Below are positions 1-7,005 of a stretch of DNA of 34,389 bases, in pieces (the stretch's first letter is position 1; every line of letters begins with the position of its first letter). Origin of the DNA: Scopulibacillus darangshiensis (GTDB lineage Bacteria; Bacillota; Bacilli; Bacillales; Sporolactobacillaceae); the NCBI RefSeq assembly GCF_004341035.1, contig NZ_SLXK01000045.1, positions 1 through 34,389 on the forward strand. Direction: 5' to 3'. A program made the translations under genes and the position numbers. The notes beneath the pieces were generated by a model that saw only the letters and a list, made by a program, of their open reading frames with translations, had not been told where the DNA came from and searched no databases.

Positions 1-19
1 ATCTCTAGAATTTAGGGGG

Positions 20-35
20 TGGCAAGTTTTTTGCT
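20..35 (+). promoter_or_regulatory. sigma-54 (-24/-12) promoter of the glycerate kinase operon
   Basis: TGGCAAG, four bases, then TTGCT. The GG (21-22) and GC (33-34) doublets are exactly 12 bases apart, as sigma-54 holoenzyme requires. Only the sixth consensus base (pyrimidine) is not met. The start codon of the first gene lies about 70 bases past the expected transcription start. The activator and its upstream sites would lie left of the window. Confidence 0.6.
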
Positions 36-118
36 TAAAAAGCCCTTTATTATAGGATTTTATAACTTATTTCTATATAAAGTTTTGACAATACGCAACA
101 GAAAAAGGGGAGGACAAC

Positions 119-1273
119 ATGAAGATTGTTATAGCACCTGACTCTTTTAAGGGGTCTTTAACAGCGCTTGAAGCAGCACAGGCAATCGAAAAAGGTGTCA
201 AAAAGGCAATGCCGGAAGCGAAGACGGTTTTAGTGCCGGTTGCTGATGGCGGTGAAGGAACAGCGGATAGTTTGGTTGCAGCAACAAAAGGCAGGATGGT
301 CGATGTTGTTGTAAAAGGGCCCTTGTTAGAACCTGTAAAAGCCGCTTACGGCATCCTCGGGGATAAAGAAACTTGTGTAATAGAAATGGCAACAGCATCG
401 GGATTAAATCTTATAAGTCTCGAAAGGCGAAATCCGATGGTGACATCAACCTATGGAACGGGGGAATTAATAAAAACAGCATTAGACGATGGTATTCGCA
501 ATTTTATTTTGGCGATTGGCGGAAGCGCTACCAACGACGGCGGAATCGGCATGCTTCAGGCCCTGGGCATCAAGCTGCTTTATTCAGATGGAAATCCTGC
601 AGAAGAAGGGGCATGTGACCTTTCTCGTATCGCGGAAATTGATGATAGCGGATTTGATTCAAGAATTGCGGATGCCCAATTTTTAATTGCTACTGATGTT
701 CAAAATCCACTAGTTGGACTAAATGGTGCCTCTTATGTTTTTGGACCGCAAAAAGGGGCAACCCCGGAAATGGTCCGCATTCTTGATCGCCGTTTAACAC
801 ACTGGGCTGATTTGATTGAAGCAAAAACAGGGATCCGTCTTCATGATAAACCAGGTGCTGGTGCAGCGGGTGGGATTGGCGGAGCCTTTCAAGCGTTTTT
901 CCCCGCAGCCACAAAAAGAGGCATTGATATTGTCATTGAGTATACAAAGCTAAGAGAAAAGCTGAACGGTGCGCACTGTGTCTTCACCGGAGAAGGGCAG
1001 ACCGATTTTCAAACGGCTTCTGGAAAAACGCCGATGGGTGTAGCCGAGGAGGCAAAGACATGTGGAGTGAGCCCCGTTTTTGTTCTAGCCGGATCGATTG
1101 GCAAGGGCATTGACCAGTTATATGAACATGGGATCCAAAGTGTACATAGCATCATTAACGCGCCAATGACATTAGAAGAAGCGATCGCCCGAGGTTCTGA
1201 ACTGCTCGAGCAAACAGCAGAGCAGGTGATGCGCACCTCTTTGGCGCCGCTTCCAAAAAGGAGGGGAAAATAA
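119..1273 (+). CDS. glycerate kinase (GlxK/GarK family)
   Basis: Cytoplasmic kinase that phosphorylates D-glycerate with ATP (to 2- or 3-phosphoglycerate, depending on subtype) and so feeds glycolysis. The 384 residues match the full family length. The N-terminus MKIVIAPDSFKGS, the VADGGEGT motif (41-48), GGSATNDGG (134-142) and FTGEGQTD near residue 290 are typical of the glycerate kinase type-1 fold. A GGGGAGGA ribosome site lies just ahead of the ATG. The stop codon overlaps the start of the GntP permease by one base (TAATG), so the two are translationally coupled. The -24/-12 promoter upstream points to control by a sigma-54 activator. Which phosphoglycerate isomer is made cannot be read from the sequence. 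Confidence 0.93.
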   Translation: MKIVIAPDSFKGSLTALEAAQAIEKGVKKAMPEAKTVLVPVADGGEGTADSLVAATKGRMVDVVVKGPLLEPVKAAYGILGDKETCVIEMATASGLNLISLERRNPMVTSTYGTGELIKTALDDGIRNFILAIGGSATNDGGIGMLQALGIKLLYSDGNPAEEGACDLSRIAEIDDSGFDSRIADAQFLIATDVQNPLVGLNGASYVFGPQKGATPEMVRILDRRLTHWADLIEAKTGIRLHDKPGAGAAGGIGGAFQAFFPAATKRGIDIVIEYTKLREKLNGAHCVFTGEGQTDFQTASGKTPMGVAEEAKTCGVSPVFVLAGSIGKGIDQLYEHGIQSVHSIINAPMTLEEAIARGSELLEQTAEQVMRTSLAPLPKRRGK

Positions 1274-2613
1274 TGTTGTTTCTCGTTTTGTTAATTGGTG
1301 TTTTACTCGTTGTCGTCGCGACTGCTAAATTCAAGTTGCACCCTTTTTTATCGCTATTATTAGGTACATTTTTTGTTGGATTTGCTTCTGGAATGCCGCT
1401 CACCAAGATTGTTGAAAATGTGAATTCCGGTTTTGGCGGCATAATGGGAGGGATTGGCCTCGTTATTATTTTTGGCACCATAATTGGCGTCATTCTTGAA
1501 AAATCAGGAGCCGCTCTACGGATGGCAGAGGTTGTTCTTCGAATTGTCGGGCCGAAAAGACCACAGCTTGCTATGAGTTTAATAGGCTATATTGTATCCA
1601 TCCCTGTATTCTGCGATTCTGGTTTTGTTATTTTGTCCAGCTTAAGAAAAGCGTTGGCCAAACGGGCTAAAGTGGCGGTCGCTTCGATGTCTGTGGCTCT
1701 TGCAACAGGCTTATATGCCACGCATACGCTTGTGCCGCCAACACCAGGACCGATCGCCGCCGCAGGGAACATTGGCGCGAGTCATTTCTTAGGTACGATC
1801 ATTTTAATTGGATTTATAACAGCTATTCCTGCTACAGTTGTCGGTTATTTCTGGGCAACTAAGGTAGCGAGCAAAATAGAAGTCGAAGATGACGGAGAAG
1901 AATTACATTATGATGACATCGTTGCTTCTTTTGGAAAAATGCCATCTGCGTTTCTTTCCTTTTTGCCGATTGTGCTGCCCATTGTATTGATTGGGATTGG
2001 CTCTGTTGTAACTTTTCTCGGAACAGAAGGGAATATTGCTAAATTCTTTGTTTTCTTAGGATCACCTCTTGTAGCTTTATTGGCAGGTGTGATCGCTGCT
2101 TTTGCGCTGCTGCCAAAATACAATGATGAGACATTGACGAACTGGATTGGAAAAGGATTAATAGAATCTACCCCAATTCTCTTAATAACAGGTGCTGGCG
2201 GTGCGTTTGGGGGAGTGATCAAAAACACGGGCATTGCGGAAGCGATTCAAAGCTGGCCAATAGGTGATATGTTTAGCGGGGCACTATTTTTAATCATTCC
2301 ATTCCTCATTGCAGCAGCTTTAAAAACAGCACAAGGTTCATCCACTGCAGCGCTGGTTATCACGTCTTCACTTATTGCACCGATGCTGCCAACTCTCGGT
2401 ATAGAAGGGGCGGTGCCGCTGGCATTAGTTGTTATGGCTATTGGAGCCGGAGCGATGACTGTAAGCCATGTGAATGACAGTTTCTTCTGGGTTGTCACTC
2501 AATTTACCGGATTGAAGGTCACAGATGCATACAAAGCCCAGACGATGGCGACTTTATGCCAGGGGGTTGTGACAATTATCGTCGCGATGATTTTGTGGCT
2601 GATATTTGTTTAA
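1273..2613 (+). CDS. GntP-family permease (gluconate/glycerate-type H+ symporter)
   Basis: Integral membrane protein of 446 residues with about 12 hydrophobic segments. It belongs to the GntP family of proton symporters for gluconate and related hydroxy acids. Family-like stretches include the start LVLLIGVLLVVVATAKFKLHPF, PVFCDSGFVIL near 115, HTLVPPTPGP near 151, and a C-terminal half with AALKTAQGSSTAA and VSHVNDSFFW. It is the second gene of the operon and overlaps the glycerate kinase stop codon. The pairing suggests that the substrate is glycerate or a hydroxy acid degraded to it. Gluconate is less likely because no gluconate kinase is present. A terminator follows at 2636. Confidence 0.9.
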   Translation: MLFLVLLIGVLLVVVATAKFKLHPFLSLLLGTFFVGFASGMPLTKIVENVNSGFGGIMGGIGLVIIFGTIIGVILEKSGAALRMAEVVLRIVGPKRPQLAMSLIGYIVSIPVFCDSGFVILSSLRKALAKRAKVAVASMSVALATGLYATHTLVPPTPGPIAAAGNIGASHFLGTIILIGFITAIPATVVGYFWATKVASKIEVEDDGEELHYDDIVASFGKMPSAFLSFLPIVLPIVLIGIGSVVTFLGTEGNIAKFFVFLGSPLVALLAGVIAAFALLPKYNDETLTNWIGKGLIESTPILLITGAGGAFGGVIKNTGIAEAIQSWPIGDMFSGALFLIIPFLIAAALKTAQGSSTAALVITSSLIAPMLPTLGIEGAVPLALVVMAIGAGAMTVSHVNDSFFWVVTQFTGLKVTDAYKAQTMATLCQGVVTIIVAMILWLIFV

Positions 2614-2635
2614 GGAACTAGAGATAACGGAAAAA

Positions 2636-2671
2636 ATCAGAGGCATTCCGTAAAAAAGGAATGCCCCTGAT
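2636..2671. terminator. bidirectional intrinsic terminator between gntP-like and guaC
   Basis: A 14-bp stem with one mismatch (ATCAGAGGCATTCC / GGAATGCCCCTGAT) and an A-rich 8-base loop. T-rich sequence follows on the plus side, and an A-run upstream gives U's on the minus side. It serves the convergent genes on either side. Confidence 0.85.
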
Positions 2672-2684
2672 TAATATTTTTTGC

Positions 2685-3668
2685 TTAATACACCTTGTCG
2701 CCGTTAAAAATTGAATTTTTAACAACGACATAATCGACATTGCGGATTGCTTCTAACGTTTCTCCGCCGGCGTAGGAGATAGAGGATTGCAAGTCTTGCT
2801 CCATTTCGATCAACGTTTCTTTTAAAGAGCCTTTGTGTTCGACAAACATTTTCTTGCCTTCTACATTTTTCTTTTCACCTTTTTGAAATTCGGAGGCTGA
2901 GCCGAAGTATTCTTTATAGCGCTTGCCATCCTTCTCAACGGTTTCTCCTGGTGATTCTTCATGTCCGGCAAATAAGGAACCGATCATGACCATCGTTGCG
3001 CCAAAGCGAACGGATTTGGCGATATCGCCATGTGTGCGAATGCCACCGTCGGCAATAATCGGCTTGCTTGCCGCTTTTGCACACCAGCGCAGCGCAGCCA
3101 ATTGCCAACCGCCGGTGCCAAATCCAGTCTTGATCTTCGTGATACAAACCTTTCCCGGTCCAATGCCGACTTTTGTCGCATCGGCACCGGCATGTTCTAA
3201 TTCTCTTACTGCTTCTGGGGTGCCGACATTTCCTGCAATCACAAAACTTTCAGGCAAGTGTTTCTTAATATGCTGAATCATTTTGATCACGCTGTCTGAA
3301 TGACCGTGAGCAATATCAATCGTAATGTATTCCGGCGCAAGCTGTCCATCTGATAATTGCTGTACGAATTGATACTCTTCATCTTTGACGCCGACACTGA
3401 TCGATGCGAATAATCCGCGTGATGCCATATCCTTAATAAAAGGAATTCGCTTCTCTGGTGCAAACCGATGCATAATATAGAAGTAGCCATTTTCCGCTAA
3501 GTTAATGGCGATTTTTTCATCTATAATCGTCTGCATATTTGCAGGCACTACAGGCAGCTTAAATGTCCGTCCGCCTAAGTTGACCGTTGTATCACACTCA
3601 GAGCGGCTGTTTACAACACATTTTGCCGGGATTAATTGGATATCCTCATAATCAAACACATTTTCCAT
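2685..3668 (-). CDS. guaC: GMP reductase
   Basis: NADPH-dependent reductive deamination of GMP to IMP and ammonia, part of cytosolic purine salvage. The 327 residues match the Bacillus enzyme in length and in the start [17 protein letters not shown]. The catalytic loop GIGPGKVC places the active-site cysteine at residue 175, and a phosphate-binding IADGGI loop follows. The ATG at 3668 is preferred over an upstream in-frame GTG because a GAGG ribosome site lies 8 bases before it. The gene is monocistronic and convergent with the GntP operon, and shares its terminator. Upstream there is one CGAAC-type half site (GTTCG at 3717-3721) that could be a single PurR-like box, but the paired spacing expected for PurR is not present. 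Confidence 0.96.
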   Translation of the reverse strand: MENVFDYEDIQLIPAKCVVNSRSECDTTVNLGGRTFKLPVVPANMQTIIDEKIAINLAENGYFYIMHRFAPEKRIPFIKDMASRGLFASISVGVKDEEYQFVQQLSDGQLAPEYITIDIAHGHSDSVIKMIQHIKKHLPESFVIAGNVGTPEAVRELEHAGADATKVGIGPGKVCITKIKTGFGTGGWQLAALRWCAKAASKPIIADGGIRTHGDIAKSVRFGATMVMIGSLFAGHEESPGETVEKDGKRYKEYFGSASEFQKGEKKNVEGKKMFVEHKGSLKETLIEMEQDLQSSISYAGGETLEAIRNVDYVVVKNSIFNGDKVY

Positions 3669-4092
3669 GGTTAACACCTCTAAACACGAATGTTATTTGT
3701 AACATAAGTATGTAATGTTCGTACATTTAGTAATTTACATCATTTGTTTTAGTATGTCAAATTATTTGTAATTTATAAAAACCGCGTGCTCTAGGTAAGA
3801 TGACGTTCCCTTAGACATACTATACCAATATCAGATTGAAAAGTTGCATCAAGTATATCTAACATCTTAATCCTCGAAAACGGAAAGGAAGGCATCACTG
3901 TCTTCGGGGGAATCGTTGCTCCGATACTAGCGGCTAATGAGCGCAGCACTTGAACATTCAAACAATATTCGGCTCGAAGCCGGTGTTGTTTTGAAACTTT
4001 TGTTCAGTAACTGGATTTTACAATTTTTACAAAATGGGTTCAGGGAAATAAAAACTAATTTTGATCGTCGGATTAAGGTGGATGCCTTGTTG
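3669..4092. other. intergenic stretch without an intact gene
   Basis: 424 bases between guaC and the phosphatase gene. The part next to guaC is AT-rich and has an imperfect inverted repeat (ACGAA at 3686-3690, TTCGT at 3718-3722). A more GC-rich part (about 3865-3960) has an open frame reading ILENGKEGITVFGG with no start or ribosome site. A small hairpin CGGCT-CGA-AGCCG lies near 3969-3981. I see no intact gene or RNA gene here. Confidence 0.5.
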
Positions 4093-4557
4093 TTATAAGT
4101 TTTGTTCACTACGTATTTTCCTGAGTAATGCCTTGCAGCCGGCCGAAACAAGACGGTAGGTTTCATTAAAGTCACCTGTGTAAAATGGATCGGGGACATC
4201 TTTTCTGTATTTGGTTAGGTCGAGCAGCCTAATGATCTTTGGATGATTAGGCTTGTTGATTATCCTGTAAATATTTTTTATGTTGCTTTCGTCCATACCG
4301 ATAATATAATCGAACTTCCAAAAGTCTTCTTTCTTTAGCTGGCGTCCAACAAGCCCCTTAGAAGAGATATTGTATTTCTTCAGAATATTAAGAGTTCCTT
4401 CGTGCGGAGGGAAGCCGATTTGCCATGAACTGGTTGCAGCGGAGTCAACTACGATTTTGTTAGTCAAATTTTCTTTTTTGACTAAGTCGCGAAACAAAGC
4501 TTCAGCCATCGGTGAACGGCAAATATTACCCAGACATACAAATAAAACGTTGATCAT
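4093..4557 (-). CDS. low-molecular-weight protein-tyrosine phosphatase
   Basis: Cytosolic LMW-PTP of 154 residues, full family length. The P-loop CLGNICRS near the N-terminus supplies nucleophile Cys8 and Arg14 (C-x5-R). The general acid is Asp123 in the DPFY motif. Such enzymes dephosphorylate phosphotyrosine proteins, and in Bacillales they include YfkJ/YwlE-type stress and arginine phosphatases. The substrate class cannot be decided from the sequence. It is monocistronic, with a ribosome site AAAAGGGG before the ATG, and no kinase or capsule gene lies nearby. No clear terminator was seen downstream. Confidence 0.92.
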   Translation of the reverse strand: MINVLFVCLGNICRSPMAEALFRDLVKKENLTNKIVVDSAATSSWQIGFPPHEGTLNILKKYNISSKGLVGRQLKKEDFWKFDYIIGMDESNIKNIYRIINKPNHPKIIRLLDLTKYRKDVPDPFYTGDFNETYRLVSAGCKALLRKIRSEQNL

Positions 4558-4940
4558 GGTCTTAACCCCTTTTAATTTATCTTATTTTTTTCTATTTTAA
4601 TGGCCTATTTTGAAATGAATTATGTATTTACAAAATAGTAGATTGGACAGGTGTGTTGTTTCTCCGGCCATGTACTGAGCCTCCTTTCCATTCGTAATTA
4701 CATAGTATGTACAAAACAGGGATATGGAACGGCGCAGTCTTAATTTTAGAGGTTGTTCCCCAAAAGTTGGTCTACCGGGGGTAGCATCAGGAAAATGCGG
4801 CATCACACCATCAAAAGTAAATGACTTTATTTCACCTAACATATGTGAATATAGAATTATAATAATAATTGACATAGAATAGGTGTTCGTGTACTGTTAT
4901 AGTAAACAATTCAACCTGAGCCGGAAATGGAGAAATGAAC
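4558..4940. other. intergenic stretch, AT-rich, no supported gene
   Basis: 383 bases between the phosphatase and the small antitoxin gene. A 92-codon minus-strand open frame (4597-4875) has no ribosome site and a composition that changes along its length, so I do not call it. A TTGACA hexamer at 4868-4873 lies upstream of the antitoxin gene, but no convincing -10 box is at the right spacing. Confidence 0.45.
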
Positions 4941-5123
4941 ATGAGCACCAAACAAGAAGTCATTGAATTAATTAAGAATTTACCCGATGATGTAACGATT
5001 GACGATATCATGGAGGGGCTTTATAAGAAAGCCCAGATCGAAGAAGCTATTTACGAAATCGATCAAGGAAAAGGCTCGTCACACGAAAAAGTCAGGGAGC
5101 ATTTTAACAAGTGGCTAAAATAG
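4941..5123 (+). CDS. small antitoxin-like protein of a type II toxin-antitoxin pair
   Basis: A 60-residue acidic helical protein (MSTKQEVIELIKNLPDDVTI at the start) with the DDIMEGLY and QIEEAIYEIDQGKGSSHEKV segments typical of small Phd/RelB-like antitoxins that sit before RelE/ParE toxins. The ATG at 4941 is preferred over that at 4935 because the GGAG site (4929-4932) is 8 bases from the former and only 2 from the latter. The stop overlaps a GTG-initiated frame that begins like a ParE toxin but is cut short. Such antitoxins normally bind the toxin with the C-terminal part and repress the operon. The family call rests on size, composition and context. Confidence 0.7.
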   Translation: MSTKQEVIELIKNLPDDVTIDDIMEGLYKKAQIEEAIYEIDQGKGSSHEKVREHFNKWLK

Positions 5124-5203
5124 TTTGGTCACCAGATTCTATTGTTGATCTTGATAGGATTTCTAAGTTTATTGAACAAGATTCCATTCATTCGCTTCAT
5201 TAG
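5111..5203 (+). pseudogene. truncated ParE/RelE-like toxin remnant
   Basis: A GTG-started frame that overlaps the antitoxin gene by 13 bases, the usual layout of relBE/parDE operons. Its 30 codons read VAKIVWSPDSIVDLDRISKF then IEQDSIHSLH and stop. This matches the N-terminal strand and first helix of ParE-type toxins, normally about 95 residues. The rest of the toxin, including the catalytic or gyrase-binding C-terminus, is absent from the following bases in any frame I can follow. The remnant therefore should be non-toxic and leaves an orphan antitoxin. Confidence 0.7.
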
Positions 5204-5343
5204 TTGTCAGCCCCAAACCGCCACATTTTAATCACTTTCTATCAATGGATATTAATTACCCTTTAACCCAATCAAATTTTGGTTAAGACTAAATCATCCC
5301 TAATCATGCCCGTTCTTTTAATGATGCAATATAAGCTAATGAA

Positions 5344-5371
5344 TTGGTGTGTTCCAATCCCTTCATATAAG
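5344..5371 (+). promoter_or_regulatory. candidate sigma-A promoter of the sigma-54 activator gene, with inverted repeat over the -35
   Basis: TTGGTG, 16 bases, then TATAAG. The -35 lies within the inverted repeat ATTGG-tgtgtt-CCAAT (5343-5358), which could be an operator. The activator's start codon is about 65 bases downstream. Confidence 0.4.
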
Positions 5372-5434
5372 TAGTATGGTTAATTAAATAGGTTCATTTC
5401 AATTATGGAATAGTAAAAAGGAGAGATTGACATT

Positions 5435-6814
5435 TTGTTAGACTGTGATAATAAAAATGTAAATTCCTATACCAACTGGCTGGAAGAAATTATCGGTGCA
5501 ATTAATGATGGGATATTGGTCATCGATTCACAAGGAATTGTCAGGTTAATAAATGACGAATATACAAATATTACAGGGGTACAAAGGGAAAATATCATAG
5601 GGAAGTCTTTAGTTAAAGTAAGGAAAGGTGCTTTATTGCCAAAAACATTGGAGGATGGGAAAAGAAGGTCAGGCGTTTACCGTAAAGAGGGTAATGTTGA
5701 GTATGTGGTGGATATGGCACCAATTTATAAACATGGAAGTATGGTTGGGGCCGTTTCCGTTCTCAAAAGTTTGACAGAGGTTCATAAATTGACAAAAGAG
5801 CTTGAAAGAAGCAAGGAAAAATTAGTGGCATTTGCGAACACCTTTGGGCATCTTTATCAAGCCAAATATACATTTAATGACATCATCGGAAAAGATGCAG
5901 GGTTAAAAAATACAGTCAACCTTGCTCAGAAAGCCGCACGTTCTGATTTAAACATTTTGATTCAAGGTGAAAGCGGGACAGGTAAAGAATTGTTTGCTCA
6001 CGCGATTCATAGTGAAAGCGCCCGTGCCAAACACCCTTTTGTTCCTGTGAATTGTGCAGCGATTCCGTCCTCCCTCCTTGAGAGCGAACTGTTTGGTTAT
6101 GTTGAGGGCTCGTTTACAAACTCCAAAAAGGGTGGAAAAATGGGCTTATTTGAATTGGCTCATAATGGCACGCTTTTCCTTGACGAAATTGGCGATTTGC
6201 CTTTTGAACTCCAGGCTAAACTCCTTCGTGTATTACAGGACGGGAGGATTCGTAAAGTCGGGAGTTTACAAGAACAAGAAATTGATGTTCAGCTTATCAC
6301 AGCAACAAATAAAGATTTAAATACAATGGTCGAAAAACAACGCTTTCGAGAGGATCTTTATTATCGATTAAATGGTATAGAAATTATGATCCCGCCCTTA
6401 AGGTCCCGAAAAGGGGATATTGCTCTATTTATAAGGCATTCCCTGGAAACGAGTTCTTCACAACCATTACAATTAACGGAACATGCCAGAAAAGTATTAA
6501 TGGATTATGAATGGCCGGGAAATACACGTGAACTTAACAATGTTGTTCATTTTGCCATGAACATGGCTGAAAAAGGGTGTATTGACTGTTCACACTTGCC
6601 CGAAGCCGTGCGGAAAGGGCACCAGTTGATGGAAACGGATCATCTTGGAGCGAGTTTAAAGGACATTCTTAAAAAGACAGAACAAAAGGTTATTCTCCAG
6701 ACAATAGATACTTACGGCAACACACTTGCAGGGAAGAAAAAAGCTGCTGATCAACTCGGTATTTCTTTAGCTTCACTATATAGCAAATTTAAGGAATATA
6801 ATGGTTCTAATTAA
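5435..6814 (+). CDS. PAS-domain sigma-54-dependent transcriptional activator (enhancer-binding protein)
   Basis: A 459-residue activator. An N-terminal PAS sensor domain spans about 12-115 (GILVIDSQGIVRLIN, NITGVQRENIIGKSL). A short coiled linker (115-135) leads to an AAA+ domain (about 148-375) with Walker A GESGTGKE (178-185), Walker B TLFLDE (246-251) and the arginine-rich LYYRLNGIEI region. A C-terminal Fis-type helix-turn-helix follows (about 415-455, KKAADQLGISLASLY). The sigma-54-contacting GAFTGA loop reads GSFTNS at 225-230, which is unusual. It starts with TTG behind AAAGGAGAG. The PAS domain probably senses a small ligand or redox state. It lies directly before a -24/-12 promoter and is the obvious activator of the CitMHS-AtuA operon. 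Confidence 0.93.
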   Translation: MLDCDNKNVNSYTNWLEEIIGAINDGILVIDSQGIVRLINDEYTNITGVQRENIIGKSLVKVRKGALLPKTLEDGKRRSGVYRKEGNVEYVVDMAPIYKHGSMVGAVSVLKSLTEVHKLTKELERSKEKLVAFANTFGHLYQAKYTFNDIIGKDAGLKNTVNLAQKAARSDLNILIQGESGTGKELFAHAIHSESARAKHPFVPVNCAAIPSSLLESELFGYVEGSFTNSKKGGKMGLFELAHNGTLFLDEIGDLPFELQAKLLRVLQDGRIRKVGSLQEQEIDVQLITATNKDLNTMVEKQRFREDLYYRLNGIEIMIPPLRSRKGDIALFIRHSLETSSSQPLQLTEHARKVLMDYEWPGNTRELNNVVHFAMNMAEKGCIDCSHLPEAVRKGHQLMETDHLGASLKDILKKTEQKVILQTIDTYGNTLAGKKKAADQLGISLASLYSKFKEYNGSN

Positions 6815-6890
6815 ATGGAATAGTTATAGATATCTAGAATAATGACACCGCTTACAAACTTATGTATTATGTTCGTAAAACTCTAGGTTT

Positions 6891-6906
6891 TTCTAAAATT
6901 TTAGAA
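6891..6906. promoter_or_regulatory. 16-bp perfect palindrome, candidate activator binding site (UAS)
   Basis: TTCTAAAATTTTAGAA is a perfect inverted repeat about 40 bases upstream of the -24 element, in the range where sigma-54 activators bind. The Fis-type domain of the adjacent activator would bind such dyads as a dimer. Function is inferred. Confidence 0.45.
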
Positions 6907-6919
6907 CTTACATTTTTCG

Positions 6920-6946
6920 AAGCCTTTAATAAAGGCTTATTTTTTT
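6920..6946 (+). terminator. intrinsic terminator of the activator gene
   Basis: Stem AAGCCTTT / AAAGGCTT with a 3-base loop, followed by ATTTTTTT. The T-run ends at the first base of the -24 element, so transcription of the regulator stops exactly where the sigma-54 promoter begins. Confidence 0.75.
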
Positions 6947-6961
6947 GGCATCATTCTTGCA
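6946..6961 (+). promoter_or_regulatory. sigma-54 (-24/-12) promoter of the CitMHS-AtuA operon
   Basis: TGGCAT, five bases, TTGCA. The GG (6947-6948) and GC (6959-6960) doublets are 12 apart. It lies 45 bases before the transporter start and directly behind the activator gene. It is the stronger of the two -24/-12 matches in the window because context supports it. Confidence 0.8.
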
Positions 6962-7005
6962 ATAGGTATAATGAATGTTCAGAAAACTGTGAAGGGGGTT
7001 AAATT

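Noticed and set aside
84-89. TTGACA hexamer upstream of the glycerate kinase gene
   Set aside because: The position 17 bases downstream is the GGGGAGG ribosome site, so there is no -10 box.
3686-3722. Possible PurR box pair upstream of guaC
   Set aside because: Only one arm matches CGAAC, and the arms are about 29 bases apart rather than about 16.
4597-4875. 92-codon minus-strand open frame, with a stretch reading GVMPHFPDATPGRPTFGEQP
   Set aside because: No ribosome site, no recognised family, and the second half looks like random AT-rich translation.
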